Shown: piece by piece, positions 1 through 12,086 of the stretch
How positions within the stretch are numbered: the first letter of the stretch is position 1
How the letters are laid out: every line of letters begins with the position of its first letter
Source of the DNA: Albula goreensis
Taxonomy: Eukaryota; Chordata; Actinopteri; Albuliformes; Albulidae
DNA length: 64,000 nt
NCBI GenBank assembly: GCA_022829145.1
Contig: CM040765.1
Location: 12,010,292 to 12,074,291 of the forward strand
Reading direction: 5' to 3'
Program-made: the position numbers and the translations under genes
The notes under the pieces: model-generated
Databases searched by the model: none
Told to the model about the DNA's origin: nothing
Seen by the model: only the letters and a program-made list of their open reading frames with translations

Positions 1-2487
1 TGTGTCGTATCACAGAGAAGGAGAAATAGCGTGATACAGCAGAGGAGAAGTGAGATGGTAGAGAGAAAACCAGAGAGCAGAAGGAAAGTGAGACCCCAAA
101 GCATTACAGCCATGGAGGATCACAGGGCAGGGGTGACCATCCCTGATCCAGGGATGCTCATGGTTGTGTTGGTTTCTGTTATAACTCGCTACTCAGTAAT
201 CAGTCATTTAGTACAGTTAATCACACCTGGATTCCTGGGTCTGATTTGGTAGCTGATTTTGACACATTGTAGCTTTGCAGGCCACCCATGTTGTAGAGAA
301 AGTGAGACATTGAACCACTAGCGAGCAAATAAGACTGTACGAATACAATGGGCATGTTATGCCAGCTTGTGCAGTTGTGCCTGTTGAAGCAGGGGGACAG
401 ACCACTAACTTCTGCACCATGATTAACTAATGTTTTCAGGGTTTTTATAGCTTCTGGGGATTCATATTTTCAACACATTCATTCACTCACTGAGATAATG
501 TGTATGAAATCTCTCTGAATGGCTCGCACAGGTAGAGAAACACTACCGGAGATGCATTACTTAATGAAGGAAACCGTGATTCCCTTGGTGCTGTGTAAAA
601 TATTTTCTCCTCTTCCTTTCCTTCTTGATTGATTAGCTCTCACGCTGTGCAGGTTCAGTTAGCTGTTATGTGTTTGACCTCTGTGACTGAACCTTTTCCA
701 CTACCATGATCTGTATTTCAGTCCAGTTCCCTTGACTTTGAGTGTTTCACTTTTGCCTGCGCTCACCTGTTGTCTGAATTGATCTTCAGAGACTTCAAAG
801 CCAGTGTGTGCTTTTTGACTGCTTCGGCGTGGGAGGGTGTTGCCTGTCGATCATTGCTTGTGTCACACTCTTTGATCTGCATGGGAAATGAATTTTAAAT
901 GCAATCCTGGCTGCGAGGAACAAAACATTTAACTACAAAACGGCAATTTTCATCATGAAACCCATGTGCAAACAGACATTTCTGAGCGTTAGCTTCTGAT
1001 GATTGTGGATTTTTCCCATTAATATATTTTAAAAAATCAAGTAAGATCTGATCAGAGCCAAACATGAATATGTACCAATAACTGAAAAGTAAATTACATA
1101 TGGATGTTTCTGATTATAAAGATCATATTCATGTCACATATTTGCCAAGGTTGCTAAACATTCTTGGAAGTCTTGCATCATGTATTCTAAGAGAGACCTT
1201 ATGCAAGTGAACTGAAAATAGCATCTCTTTACTGACGCTGATGTGGACTCCATTTGTAGATGATTTAATCAGGATTTCATATTACATGTTAATGTTTCTT
1301 CTATCAAAACTGTCATGTGGCATAAGTAGAAAAGATGGGGTGGAACTGTACGCCTCAAAGCTAAGACCCAGCCAATAAAGGCAATGGCTAGAGGCCCAGA
1401 TTGATGAGGCAACTGTTGGCTTTTTCAGATGAAAAAAACTGGTGTGCTCAAACTTTAAAATCACTGAAATTTTAATGATTAAGATGAATACCTTGGAGAG
1501 CTTTTCTTATCTCGAAAATTATGGGGGGAAAAGCAATATCTTGTTGCATTCCTGATATATACTGAATGTGCATTACATGGTGAACCCTCAACGCTGGCAA
1601 TGTAGCAGGGCCCTTATCTCCGTCTCCCTTTTGTTGTCGCAGTCTGTTTAATTGCGTCTCCACCGAGAATGACTTGTGATTATGCAAATGTCTGGGCAGA
1701 GAGCAACATGGGTAATTAGCCTAGTTTAGTGAGAGCTCTGTTAAAAACTGTCAGGCCAGAGATGGACATTTTGGCTACTGGTGATACCAGTGAAATGTAT
1801 GCATCTAATGGCAGTATGCAGTAATGATCACGTAGGCTACTTGTACAGTACTTTTATCTGAGGACATGACTTCTTCTCTTTAATAGGCTGGTTCAGTGGT
1901 GTAATTATGGCTGTATACAGCAACAGTGTCCCATCCATAATTTAAACCAGTCCACTAAGCCTTCAGAACAGAGCCCAGCCCACTCCACACCACCATGTCC
2001 TTTGGATGAAAGAAAACATTCTCTGCATTATTTCATTGCAATATTCAGCATTTTGCAAAGAGAATGTGCTATCTGCTACAGATTAAGTTTAGGCTTAGGG
2101 TGATGCGTGTGAATGTGTTAGCCTGCTATATACAACCATGTAGGAGGAGAGCCCATAAGAAAATGATGCGCGAACATCGCTTTGATTGTGTTCTGATTTG
2201 AACCAAACCTTTAGACTTGAAATGCATCTATTTATTTATGTTGTATGTTAAGCCAAAACATTATTTTTTGTTAGTTGCTTTTGTCAAGCCTCTAAGGGAA
2301 TCATAGGAGATAAATTATGTATGCATTTCTGATTCCTTGAGCAACAACTCTGAAGTTTAAATGGGGACTTACAGGGAGAACTTTTTGTAACCTGATGAAA
2401 CAAAAACAACATCACTTAATTTAAAAAAAAAAATATTGCATTTATTTTGCAAGTTTTTATTTTCTGTACTTTTTAAAACCACTAAAA
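1..2487. other. Non-coding stretch, nothing specific seen
   Basis: About 2.5 kb with no recognisable exon, RNA gene or transposon ends. Open frames are at most about 73 codons and show no known domain. An A-run lies at 2423-2433. The composition is AT-leaning and mixed, as in ordinary fish intergenic or intronic DNA. Confidence 0.6.
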
Positions 2488-2551
2488 AAACACAAACACA
2501 TGTGCATGCACATACACATGTATGAACACACACTCACACACACACACACAC
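2488..2551. repeat. Imperfect (CA)n microsatellite
   Basis: CA-rich tract beginning with interrupted ACACA and CATACACATG blocks and ending in about eight uninterrupted CA units at 2535-2550. Confidence 0.85.
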
Positions 2552-3474
2552 TTAAATATAAGCATGCACACCCCTGGAAATAAAAGAAATGTGCCAAGGC
2601 AGGGTGAAGGGCCAGTGTAAAATGAAAGAGTGTGTAATCATCATACTACAGCGATGTGGAAATAAGCCAGACTGCCTTAATATTTACAGACTGAGAGAGG
2701 CTTATGACGTCTTTTAACCCTGTTCTGTTGAAATGACTTCCTCATTGTTTGGGGTCCCACAGACTCTAGTGCTGTACATCTACATATAATACATAAATGT
2801 TAGAGATCAACCAATTTTATTTTTTCTCAGGTCTCTTTTACATCTTCTGACCACATTAAAACCCAATTGACAGAACATTTTTGAAATCTTAGCTTTCCCT
2901 TTTGCCACAAAGCGGCCCTGCGCATTTCACAAAGGTGATGAAACCGAGAGACAGGCGGAGGAGGGGTTAGTTACGCAAAGATCTGTGAATGTGTGTGCGC
3001 CTGCAATTTTATCATAATTATTTGGGAGGGGTTGCACTGAATCAACTGCACTTTCAACATCAATCAAGGTTTCAAGGCATATGAAAATCCATTGCACTTA
3101 ACCATGTTTTATAGTTTGGGTCTGTGAGGCCCCAAACAGAACCAATGTGAGTTTTTCTGTGGAGGACGTCTGAAATATGCCGTCGACTCAAAGTCATGTA
3201 TAAGCAGTTATCATGAAATGAGGAAAAGTCATGAAGTATCAAGCTGATATAACATTAAGTATGTTTTTTGAGCTGTTTAAGAGGCTTTTGGGTCACACAG
3301 ACCCCAAGCAAGCGATGAGGGTTAATGGAATTATTGGCTCAGTCAATGTGATATTGTCCCAATATCACAGAATCCTGTTCAAATCAATGAGGATACTGCA
3401 GGAGTCATATACCACAATGCCACAGACCTCCTGCTGCTGCAATGTAATGGCCCACATGGGACAAAGAGTCACAC
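2552..3474. other. Non-coding stretch, nothing specific seen
   Basis: Mixed-composition DNA. A 110-codon open frame at 3231-3563 runs into the degenerate repeat that follows and has no recognisable domain, so I do not treat it as a gene. Confidence 0.55.
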
Positions 3475-4065
3475 ATATACAAACCCTGCTGCTATCTGTA
3501 AGCCAAGCATCCTGTACATGGAAAATTCCACTGCTATCACTAAATCAGCATGCACATGCTTAACCCAAACTATGAGCAAAAAAACCAAAGATCTTGTATG
3601 TGGAAAAATGCACTGCTATCGCTAAACCAGGCATTCTCCTCCTGCTTAAATAATGCAACAAAATCAAGTTTACTGTATATGAAAAAAAAACAGCGCTATC
3701 GCTAAACCAAGTATCCTTCTCATCATTTAACTTGCTAGGACTGCTGAATCAAATATCCTAATGCTAAAACAAGCATCCTGTACACAGATGAAACCTCAGA
3801 CTATTGCTAAACTATGAATCATCACACATACACCCTGTTGCTAGCGCTAAATTAAACAATGTGCACTGACATAAAGCCTGCCGCTATCACCACACTAAAC
3901 ATGGTTCCCAAATATATAGACCTATATGCTGTTGCTGAACCAAACATTGCACACACATATAAATGTTGTGACTATCTATAACCAGACATCTTGCACATCC
4001 ATGAAATCAGCTACTGTTGTAAAAGCAAGTATCCATACACCTAAACCCTGCTCCTGCCAGTACAC
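3475..4065. repeat. Highly degenerate minisatellite, unit about 40-45 bp
   Basis: The phrases CCTGCTGCTATC, CTATCGCTAAACCA and CATCCTGTACA recur in the same order roughly every 40-45 bp, about thirteen times. Examples start near 3482, 3529, 3608, 3692, 3828, 3878, 3930 and 4042. Copies differ by many substitutions and small indels, so this is an old array. The boundaries are approximate because the terminal copies fade into flanking sequence. Confidence 0.6.
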
Positions 4066-4093
4066 TGAGCGTCAATTGCGGTAACGTTTCCAT

Positions 4094-4107
4094 AAAAAAA
4101 AAAAAAA
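4094..4107. repeat. Poly(A) run
   Basis: Fourteen consecutive A, just downstream of the degenerate minisatellite. No retroposon body is visible upstream of it. Confidence 0.85.
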
Positions 4108-4129
4108 CTCAGAAACGGCGTGATTCACC

Positions 4130-4560
4130 AGGCTGTTAAAATAGCGGTCTTATCTTTGGGGGATGGGAAGAGTAATTTAGAGCTGATGTGACTGGCTTCA
4201 TGGGGCCCGCTCCACAGGGAATTATTTACCCATTGACAGGAAAATGAGAGTCTGCCCACTGCCTTTTGTACATCCTAAAGTGTTCAACCTCCGCACACAT
4301 CTGCACATCTCACGCCAGCTCCTGAGTATCTTTACCCATTATTAATACGCCATTATTAATGCCTCCACTTACAGACCGTTGCTGCCTGTGCCACTGGAGC
4401 CCATTATACGCTGGAGTGAAAATTGGTTTTTCCCTCTGCAGAGGTGACCGTCTCGCAATGAAGTCGTTCCATTTCCATCGGGGTGCCGCTGAATACCCAG
4501 AGAAAGGAGCACGCATCACGCGGCTTGTTGTGTGTACAAACCCACTTAGTCAGGATGAAA
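4130..4560. promoter_or_regulatory. Candidate conserved non-coding element with duplicated homeodomain-type site
   Basis: Repeat-free block of mixed composition. CCATTATTAAT occurs twice in direct orientation at 4336-4346 and 4350-4360, 14 bp apart; both contain ATTA cores of the kind bound by homeodomain proteins. Overlapping short open frames on both strands show no domain. Regulatory function is inferred from texture and the paired sites only. Confidence 0.3.
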
Positions 4561-5130
4561 ATGGGGAAGCACAATAATATGGCTCGGAATGTATCCATGA
4601 GGTGGCACTTGATGGCTGTAGATGTGGGAGATGGAACACTCCCAAACTCTGCATTCAGAAATGTCTACAGCAGTTTGGATGTTTAGTAACACCTCATGTG
4701 CAGGAGCCATTCTGGCTCCACATTGATATTTTAGGTACATAAGCTGGAGATGTCAGGCCCCCTCGGGTTTAAAGGAGGATGACAAAATGTCACTGATACA
4801 CAGTCAGCTGAATTCAGTCAACTCTGACTCACTGAGTGTTCATTTCTTACTGTATCTTTTAGAAACACTATCTGGTGAGTTCAGCAATAACCAAAATTAG
4901 CTTTTCAAATAGTGTTTGTGAAGAAATACAAAAAAAAAAAAAGAATTTAGTTAAATTTGACTGTGTATGGAATCCATGCCCTTGTTTCCATTGAGTGAGT
5001 AGAAAAGGGGAGGAGGGACTATTAAGCTATTAAGCACTTAAGGCCATGATGCCACTCAGACTGTGCCCAGTCGAGTAATGTGCTAAGAGCTGAGGTCACA
5101 GATATGAAAGTGGTGTGGAGGTAACCAAGA
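4561..5130. other. Non-coding stretch, nothing specific seen
   Basis: No domain-bearing open frame or mobile-element ends. An A-rich run sits at about 4930-4942. Confidence 0.55.
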
Positions 5131-5172
5131 TGTATGTATGTATGTATGTATGTATGTATGTATGTATGTATG
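5131..5172. repeat. (TGTA)n microsatellite
   Basis: Forty-two bases of uninterrupted TGTA/TATG tetranucleotide, about ten units. It generates an artefactual HTYIHTYI-type reading frame on the minus strand. Confidence 0.97.
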
Positions 5173-5694
5173 CTGTCTAGTGAGGTGGGCCAGCTGTAAC
5201 TCAAAAGCTCATAGGAATTAAGGTATTCAGGCTAACAGGTAAGTGCAATGGAAACCCCTGGATATTTAGACATACACTTGCTTATACTCTTGACTAGACC
5301 GCTGATACTTAGGCAATAGCCAATTGATTTGAGGTAAGAATATTTTGTGCATAATTATTTTATTCTGCTTTCTACTGCATCCATACAGAACATCACAACC
5401 TGTTAGCATTTATTGGCAAATCTCAGGCAGCTGTGGTGCTTCCTCCTGGAAATGGACCCTCCCCTGCTGTCTGCACTGCATTGATATTATGTGTAAATTA
5501 GCCTGTAATAATGGGCCGATGCATTTTTGGTCAAATGGTGATAATTTGGCACTTTTGTTATATTCCAGCTCAATAAATGTAATATATAATTTCCAAAATT
5601 GCAGCAAAATACACAAATTGCACTCATTGTTTGGGGTGCAGGTAAGGAGCCTATGCTTGTGATAATGATCTCATTTTTTCCTTGCATTTGCCTT
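5173..5694. other. Non-coding stretch, nothing specific seen
   Basis: Opposing 105- and 68-codon open frames overlap here; neither has a recognisable motif. The stretch ends at the 5' boundary of the SINE that follows. Confidence 0.5.
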
Positions 5695-5865
5695 GGGAAG
5701 GTGGCTCATTGGTTAGCACTGTGGCCTCACAGTGAGGGGTTCAGTTCCGACCATGACTGGCCCTGTCTGTGTGGTGCTAGCACATTCTCCCCATGTGCTT
5801 GTGGGTTATCTCTAGGCTCTCCAGTTTTCCTCAAACCAGTCCAAACACCTATGCCAAATTACCCA

Positions 5866-5925
<60 letters not shown>

Positions 5926-6147
5926 GTGTTTGTGTTTGTGTTTGTGTTTTGTTTGTGTTTGTGTTTTTGTGTGTTTGTGTGTTTGTGTGTTTGTGTGTTT
6001 GTGTGTTGGTCTGGCCCTGCAATGGACTGGCAACCTGTCCAGATTGTGTCCCTTCCTTTTGTCCATGCATTCTGGGATAGGCTCCAGCCCCCTGCAACCC
6101 TAGATTGGATGAAGCCGGTACAGAAAATGGATGGCTGAATAGATGGA
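5695..6147 (+). mobile_element. tRNA-derived SINE (V-SINE-like) with L2-type 3' tail
   Basis: The 5' part carries RNA polymerase III promoter boxes: A box TGGCTCATTGG at 5702-5712 and B box GGTTCAGTTCC at 5738-5748. A body with CACATTCTCCCCATGTG and CTCTCCAGTTTTCCTC follows. The 3' part (6013-6147) has the phrases CCTGCAATGGACTGGCAACC, TGGGATAGGCTCCAGCCC and CAGAAAATGGATGG. I recognise this A-box-to-ATGGATGG layout from very common teleost SINEs whose tails derive from an L2-family LINE. The body is interrupted by a long TG tract (5869-6008) where other copies usually have a few GTGT units. Copy-specific substitutions suggest it is not recent. The exact family name is inferred. Confidence 0.85.
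5869..6008. repeat. (GT)n / (GTTT)n compound microsatellite inside the SINE
   Basis: About 28 uninterrupted GT units (5869-5924) are followed by TTGTG, GTTTGT and GTGTTT variants to 6008. It lies exactly between the SINE body and its L2-like tail, so it probably grew from the short GT stretch native to that family. All CVCV/THTH-type open frames here are artefacts. Confidence 0.97.
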
Positions 6148-7399
6148 TTTCCCTCAGGAAACTGAAAACTAATGAGTGGGGTTATGAAAGGTGAAACATT
6201 GGCAGCCTGATTCAGATTCACCCTGTTCTTCACTGCAGTGCATATCCCCGAACAAACTGCTCCCTCTCAAAGTTCACAAACGACAGGCGCAGCTGTTGCT
6301 GTTGTCACAATGATTATTGTTTTAATAATTGTCTTTGTATTATAATTAATTTATCTGACCTGCTTTGCCAATATTTTTCTCTTGCCAATCGAGCTGATTG
6401 AATTGAATTGAAGGCAGAATTGAATCCCGTCCATGCCACCACCTGTAATGGAAGGTAGCTGGCAAGATGACCACAACCTCATCAGGCCAATCAAGCAACT
6501 GCAGGTTTAAACAAGGGCAGTGTTTAAAGGTGGAGAGTCTGGTGAAAATAGCGAAAGGCACCACACATGCTCAGATGGAGGCATCACACCAAAATGTGTT
6601 TTAAGAGATTAAAAGAAGGTGACACTGAGATTATGTTTATATATTTACTATTTGGTGTGCTGCAAATCCTATAGTTTTATAACGGTCTTTTTTCACCGAT
6701 TAGTTTTCTCAATCCTGCCAGAAGTCATTGGGAGGAGGTACACCTCCTATCAATATTTAGTATTCTGTTATTTTTATTCTCATTTTCTTTTCAGCTGTCT
6801 CCCTTTGAATTCTGTTTTCTCTACGTTGGGAAGCAATTTAGGCTCCCAGTACGAAAACACTTCATTACATTTATAATTAAACATAGAAACTTCTCAAAGA
6901 AAAGCTTTATTTAAATTGTGAGTTTGGCTGTTTAATATTTACTACTTTTATTTATTTCTTAATACAGCTAATCCCATCTTTTTCTCACAGTACAAGCATT
7001 TTTTCAAGGGAGACATTTTTATATGCTGTGGTCACGTTCATGGAAAATACATTTTGTTTTCATAACTCAGAAGGGAAGGTCCAGAAAACAGATAATGAAA
7101 AGATCTTCAAAAATACATTGTGAAGCAGCTCTCAGACTGAACCCTCCCACTGGATTGTTCAGGGACCTCACTGTCACTCAGTCAGATATTTATTTACTAA
7201 CGCCCTTTTGAGTTTCACAGAACACCTTACTGAAAAAAGATGCAAATTACAGCAACATGGCATGAAATGAAAGTGGAGGGCAGTGGTAGAATGACAGTGT
7301 GAAAGTGTTGAGAAGAGACGTGTGTTTAAGCCACGCTAGATACGAACAAAGACATGTCCCGATCTGACATTGCACTGTTGTACACAGCATCGGGTTTTG
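6148..7399. other. Non-coding stretch, nothing specific seen
   Basis: AT-leaning DNA with short unrecognised open frames (62-85 codons). A small GAATTGAATTGAAG duplication sits near 6400. Confidence 0.55.
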
Positions 7400-7730
7400 A
7401 TGCAAGACTCACCCTGGGAGAGCTGAAAAGCGCTCAGTAAAGTCCTCCTGTTGGCTTCGGTGGAACGAGCTCGTTCTGACGCTCGCAGCCCCTAAACCCA
7501 GCACTCCCCCTCCCCCTGGCCCTGTGCCTCCATACTGTACCTTATCAGCGACATTCAGGATGTGCACTTTCCGTCCCGGCATAATTATAAACTGTCAGAA
7601 ACGTAAAATAATCCCCGGCTTTTCCCACCAGATATCTGCCACTTATACATACGGCGGGAACATGTGACCAGCCTGCAGTGGAGGAATGTGTTTATTTGGT
7701 GTAATTTGCTGTGTATTGCATGTTCCAAGC
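7400..7730. promoter_or_regulatory. Candidate conserved non-coding element
   Basis: This block is locally GC-richer than its surroundings and repeat-free. It contains a C-rich stretch (7506-7524), an AATAATCC site of OTX/bicoid type near 7609, ATAATTATAA near 7581 and an E-box-like CATGTG near 7662. The texture is that of ancient fish regulatory DNA, but nothing here proves function. Confidence 0.25.
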
Positions 7731-8572
7731 CAGTGCCCAAAATGAGCTGTTTTCACCTCCCAGATAAGGGCGAGAATGAAGCTCAAGAGCCCAATGCAGC
7801 CAGACTGGATCCGGCAACATTGGAGGATTGTGTCGACTCTGTACCAACATATTGTATGCGTATGTGATATGTATAATTACATGGGGAGAGAAAGCCAAAG
7901 TCAGCCAAGAAAGAATTACACTTGGGCTGGAAGGAGGTAGTTCACAAGAACAAAATATGTTGCTTCATATGAATAGAAAAAGCTGCTTCATAGAACACAA
8001 TGAGCTGTTCCAGAAGAACAGAATGACAAGCACACACATGCAAGAACACACAGTATTGTATCTATACATACATATGTACATATTGACTTCACTGGGAGAA
8101 CGTAGGCTCTCTGGTATATCAGCGCGTGATGGGTAGTGTTTGACAGAGTGTGCATTATGATGTATAATGGATTATGTGTTTGTGGGGGCAGAGAGCTGGA
8201 TTTAGCTCCCTGCAGTGTCTTCTGTAAAACACAGCTGTTGTTGCAGTGTGAAGGCAGCCCATTGAAACACAGTTGCCGATGCTGCGTGTTAACCAGTCAG
8301 CAGGTCCCCCACGCAGTGTGACTCCATTCATGTCCGAGATCGTTTCAGTACCGCTCCTCCAGCCCTCCAGCTGCCAGATGAAACTGTTTCCTTGACACTG
8401 TACAAAACAGAGTCTGTCAGAGTTCTGCATCTTCTCTTTCTTCAAACTGTTGCCACTGCAGCCTCAAAATTAAACATTAATTCTGAGCATTAAATCTAGG
8501 CAAGAGCTGTTCGCTCCATGACACATGCCGTTTCCACTTCTGTGCAAATCGCATTTTAAATTACATACAGTA
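7731..8572. other. Non-coding stretch, nothing specific seen
   Basis: Overlapping 61-102 codon open frames on both strands lack recognisable motifs or consistent splice context. Confidence 0.5.
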
Positions 8573-8604
8573 CCCCCCGCCCTGCCACCCCCTCACCCCA
8601 CCCC
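8573..8604 (-). other. C-rich tract, G-quadruplex-capable on the minus strand
   Basis: Runs of 6, 3, 5, 4 and 4 C separated by 1-5 bases. Read on the minus strand this gives at least four G-tracts with short loops, the standard intramolecular quadruplex pattern; the plus strand could form an i-motif. Confidence 0.6.
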
Positions 8605-8895
8605 GCTGCTCTGATACCTGCTGGTGCTGCTGATCGCTTTGTCTTCCAGGCACGTGAAATATTTAAGCAGTGCAAGTTAATACAAAGTACGCATTCATGG
8701 CTGGGAGCTCACAGAAACCACCATTAAAGAAGAGAAAGGCACAGCTGTCCAGCCTCCTTTTCTCTTGCATAACAGTGTTTAAGCAACACTTGAATTCCAA
8801 TTATATTCCAATTATAGAATTTCTACCAATTTTTCATGAAGTTTTGTTTTGTAAGTACAGAATGTAATGTGCTGTACCGTAACTGTGATTTGTGT

Positions 8896-8925
8896 TGTTC
8901 CTAGCAACTCTGTTACCAAGTAACT
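8896..8925. promoter_or_regulatory. Two adjacent RFX X-box-like palindromes
   Basis: GTTGTTCCTAGCAAC (about 8894-8908) and GTTACCAAGTAAC (about 8912-8924) are both inverted repeats of the GTTNCC...GTAAC/GGCAAC type bound by RFX winged-helix factors. The two sites are within 30 bp of each other. The spacer in each deviates slightly from the strict consensus, so binding is inferred. Confidence 0.4.
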
Positions 8926-11715
8926 GAGGGTAGCAAACAGAATCCATCTAAGAGAGAGATTATGGAGAGTAGCTGTAATTAATCTTGAAATGGAAACATC
9001 TGTGTACTGCAGCTCCCTGGTTATTTCATGAGTAGATGTAGTTCATTAAAACAGATCAACTGGCACAGTGCAAGAAGATGTCAGACATGAGCAAAGATAC
9101 TCTAAGCGAATGTAACGTAAAAACTGAAATCATTTGCTCATTGTGGTACACATTTCTCTCCATCATGCCATCATGTTTATTAATTTTCAGAGATTTTTCA
9201 GTGTGCTATTTGGATGTTTTGAACAGTATGTGAGCTGACATATGGATATTCCACATTTCAGAAATGTTGTGAAGTGTTACTGAAATTTGCCCCTGGCTGT
9301 AGTTCAGCCAGTGATCATGTGAGGCTGAGTTTGATTGGTTGAAAGTATCTTGGGCACTAATGACTGACTTTTTAGCATTTTTAGGACTGCCATGGGCCAC
9401 TTTCCCTATTGAAGTGCCTCCAGCCCCTTACTCAGGAGGGGAGGAGGAGGGGGGGCAGTGGAGGGGAGAGAACCTGGTGGATTCTATGTTTAGGGTGTTG
9501 CGCTTTCATTTTGAAAAAAGAACCCAATCACTGACAGGCTTCCAGCCACTCATTCAGACTAAAGTTGTGGTGTGAATACATGTCTGCCCATATCAAAATT
9601 TCATAAATCAAACATCAAAGGCCTGAATCTGTGGCCATTTCAAAAACTGATATTGGGTGATTTATGATGTGTAATTTTTCTGCCGGTATGGCAAGTGTTT
9701 CCCATAGTCTGCTGTACTGAAACTGTCTCCAAAGCTTTATAGCGAGAGTAAAGGATTGAATGGCAATATGTGTGTGCAGTGACAGCCCCGCAGGTAGACA
9801 AGCGCACTGAAATGAACAGCGAACAAAAACTACTGATCACTGTCCCCATCAGTGGAGGGGGAAATGTGTTAATGCCCTCAGCTGGGTCTGTACTCCCCTG
9901 CTCTTCTGATGTTACTGACAACAGCACAGTCAGTATCACAGTCTGTTTCCAAGAGATGGAGTAAAGGGTAACTGTGAGGAATGCTTAAACATGTGTCCAA
10001 ATGTTCAAAAGATGGACAGATGGGGCAGAAACTGTCTCATGTACCTGTGCTATGTGTCAATCACAGCACAAAATCCCTGGTAAATCTCAGAAAGAAATGG
10101 TTGCATGAAAATTGAATCCCTCAGAGAGTGAAACACTAGATCTGTATGAAGACAGAGAGGCAGATCTAGTGCACTGTTCAGAACTGTGTGTGTGTGCCAG
10201 AATGTGTGTTGTCTTTTCAATTTCTTTTTTCTCATTTACTCTGCCCCTGCCTGTTATTGCAATAGGGCCTCTCACTGTTATCAGAGTGAGGTGTATATTT
10301 CTCCTACCCGCCTATTATTTGGGGGTGAAATCATGGTCACCAGGGGCACTCGGATTCATTTGAATTCAGCCCTGGAGTTTTCATATGTCATCATATTGAA
10401 TATTTTATTTGCCGTCAGAAAAGTGACAACGTTAGAGGAGATTTAATAAATGTCTGTCAGATCTACATATTTTCTCGTGTTAAAGGTAGGCTCAGCAGCC
10501 GTATTGAGGTTCTGGCTCTCTGGCACAGAAATGGTGGGTGTAGATAAAGAACTACCACAGAGCTACTGTCACTGCATCATGGGTATAGACAGAAGTTCTC
10601 CTCTTGTGGAGAAAGAGTTATTTGGAGGGTGTTGTTCTAATGGAAACTATCACTCCTCATCCTATCACTCATCCGCCCAATAGATGATACTGTTCTACAG
10701 CCAATTGCACCTTGCATAATTCTGTATCTGGATACACGTTTATCAGAAATGTGACAGTGCTGCCATGAGCCGGGTTCTGAACGCTTAGGGGAAGTTGGGG
10801 ACAGCGTTTGTAATCTCTGCTCTGCTCGGTAGCAGACAGGCCCTGCGGGACACCAGTGATTCGTGTTTGCAGGGTGCTGCTGCCACTGCAGTTGACTTTT
10901 TGGCATGTGCTCAGACGTGTGGGATCATGGGTAAAAAGATGCTGCCATATGAGAACATAAGAAATGCACACTATGACAGTGCTGAAAATGAAAGGTATCA
11001 TTTGAGGTTCGGGGCAGTGTACCTGGTGGATATCACTATGGAAAAGAAATCAGCTGACACTGTATTTAGGAGGTCATGAAGCCTCCAAAACCAATGAAAG
11101 AAATTGTAGACTGCACAGGTTCATGTGGGCATTCACTATGATGGAATAAAGGTGGAAATGAGAGTATAGTAATGGCATAGCACGGCCTCAGTCAAAAAAT
11201 CCAATAGACACTAGACTGAAGCCAGTATGCGTGAGCTTGTGCCACTTGGAGCTGGGAACTTTCCTCTGATATTTGAGCACTCAGTTATGTGTTCATTGGA
11301 CGTATTACAGTCATGACACAGCAAGTGTCAGGAGGTGCTGTCAGTTCCCCCGAGCAGTGGGCTGCATTTTATTTTGAAAGGTACAGTTTCTGTGGTAACC
11401 CTGAGGTGTTCCAAGCTGTGCTATCTTGTCATCTGGCAGAAATATAAGAGGTACAGGGTGTGAAGCAAGAGATGACCCAATCAATGCTGCTGTAATTGGA
11501 ATCTGCCACCTGTATCTCTCTGCGCTCTGAAGGTAATGAGTGTACCGTCGTTTTTAAAGAGCGATAAGGCAATTTGGTTGCTCTATTAACCTGGCTTTCC
11601 TTTTCTGTTTGAGGAAAAGAAAATAAGAAACTGATTTCCTTTATTTGGCCCATAGAATGAAAGAGATACTTTGAAAGTTTTTTGGCAGTTAAATGGAAAA
11701 TGTTGAAAATATCAG
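8926..11715. other. Non-coding stretch with a G-rich patch
   Basis: No recognisable gene. A purine-rich patch at 9435-9467 has G-runs of 4, 7 and 4 with intervening GGAGGAGG, so it is quadruplex-capable. Open frames of 60-110 codons, including overlapping ones on opposite strands at 10637-11079, show no domain. Confidence 0.55.
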
Positions 11716-11737
11716 TTTTTTTTTTTTTTTTTTTTTT
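11716..11737. repeat. Poly(T) run
   Basis: Twenty-two consecutive T. On the minus strand it could be a retroposon A-tail, but no body is recognisable next to it. Confidence 0.9.
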
Positions 11738-12086
11738 AATACAGAACACTGTCCTTATTGTAGAACTGAAACTGCATATAAATTATGTTGGTGACATAAG
11801 AATTAATCAAGTGAAAATATATAAAGAAATATTTGAGTATAAACCTTGATGTATGAATATGTAAATATTTTTAGCATATCTAGACCAATCTCATGTAGCT
11901 GGAGCCTGAATACGCGTCACTCAGAAAAAGCTAAATGTTTTGATATGTCAAGGGCAATCATGACAGCAAGCACCAAGCACAGAACTGCATAAAGTCAGAG
12001 TAACAACTGACTCACGCTGAAGCTCATCAACAGGGACAGAGTAAAATTATTTGAGAATATAGCTGCTAAAGACCAGGGCCTGAAAA
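11738..12086. other. AT-rich flank of the transposase relic
   Basis: No terminal inverted repeat of the Tc1 relic could be identified here. The element may begin inside this stretch, since no intact N-terminal transposase reading was found. Confidence 0.45.

Noticed and set aside
5793..6233. Several open frames rich in CVCV, THTH or TNTQ
   Set aside because: They are simple translations of the GT/CA microsatellite inside the SINE; the same applies at 24267-24569 and 39665-39997.
10637..11079. Overlapping 89-110 codon frames on opposite strands
   Set aside because: Mutually overlapping with no motif in any; consistent with chance.
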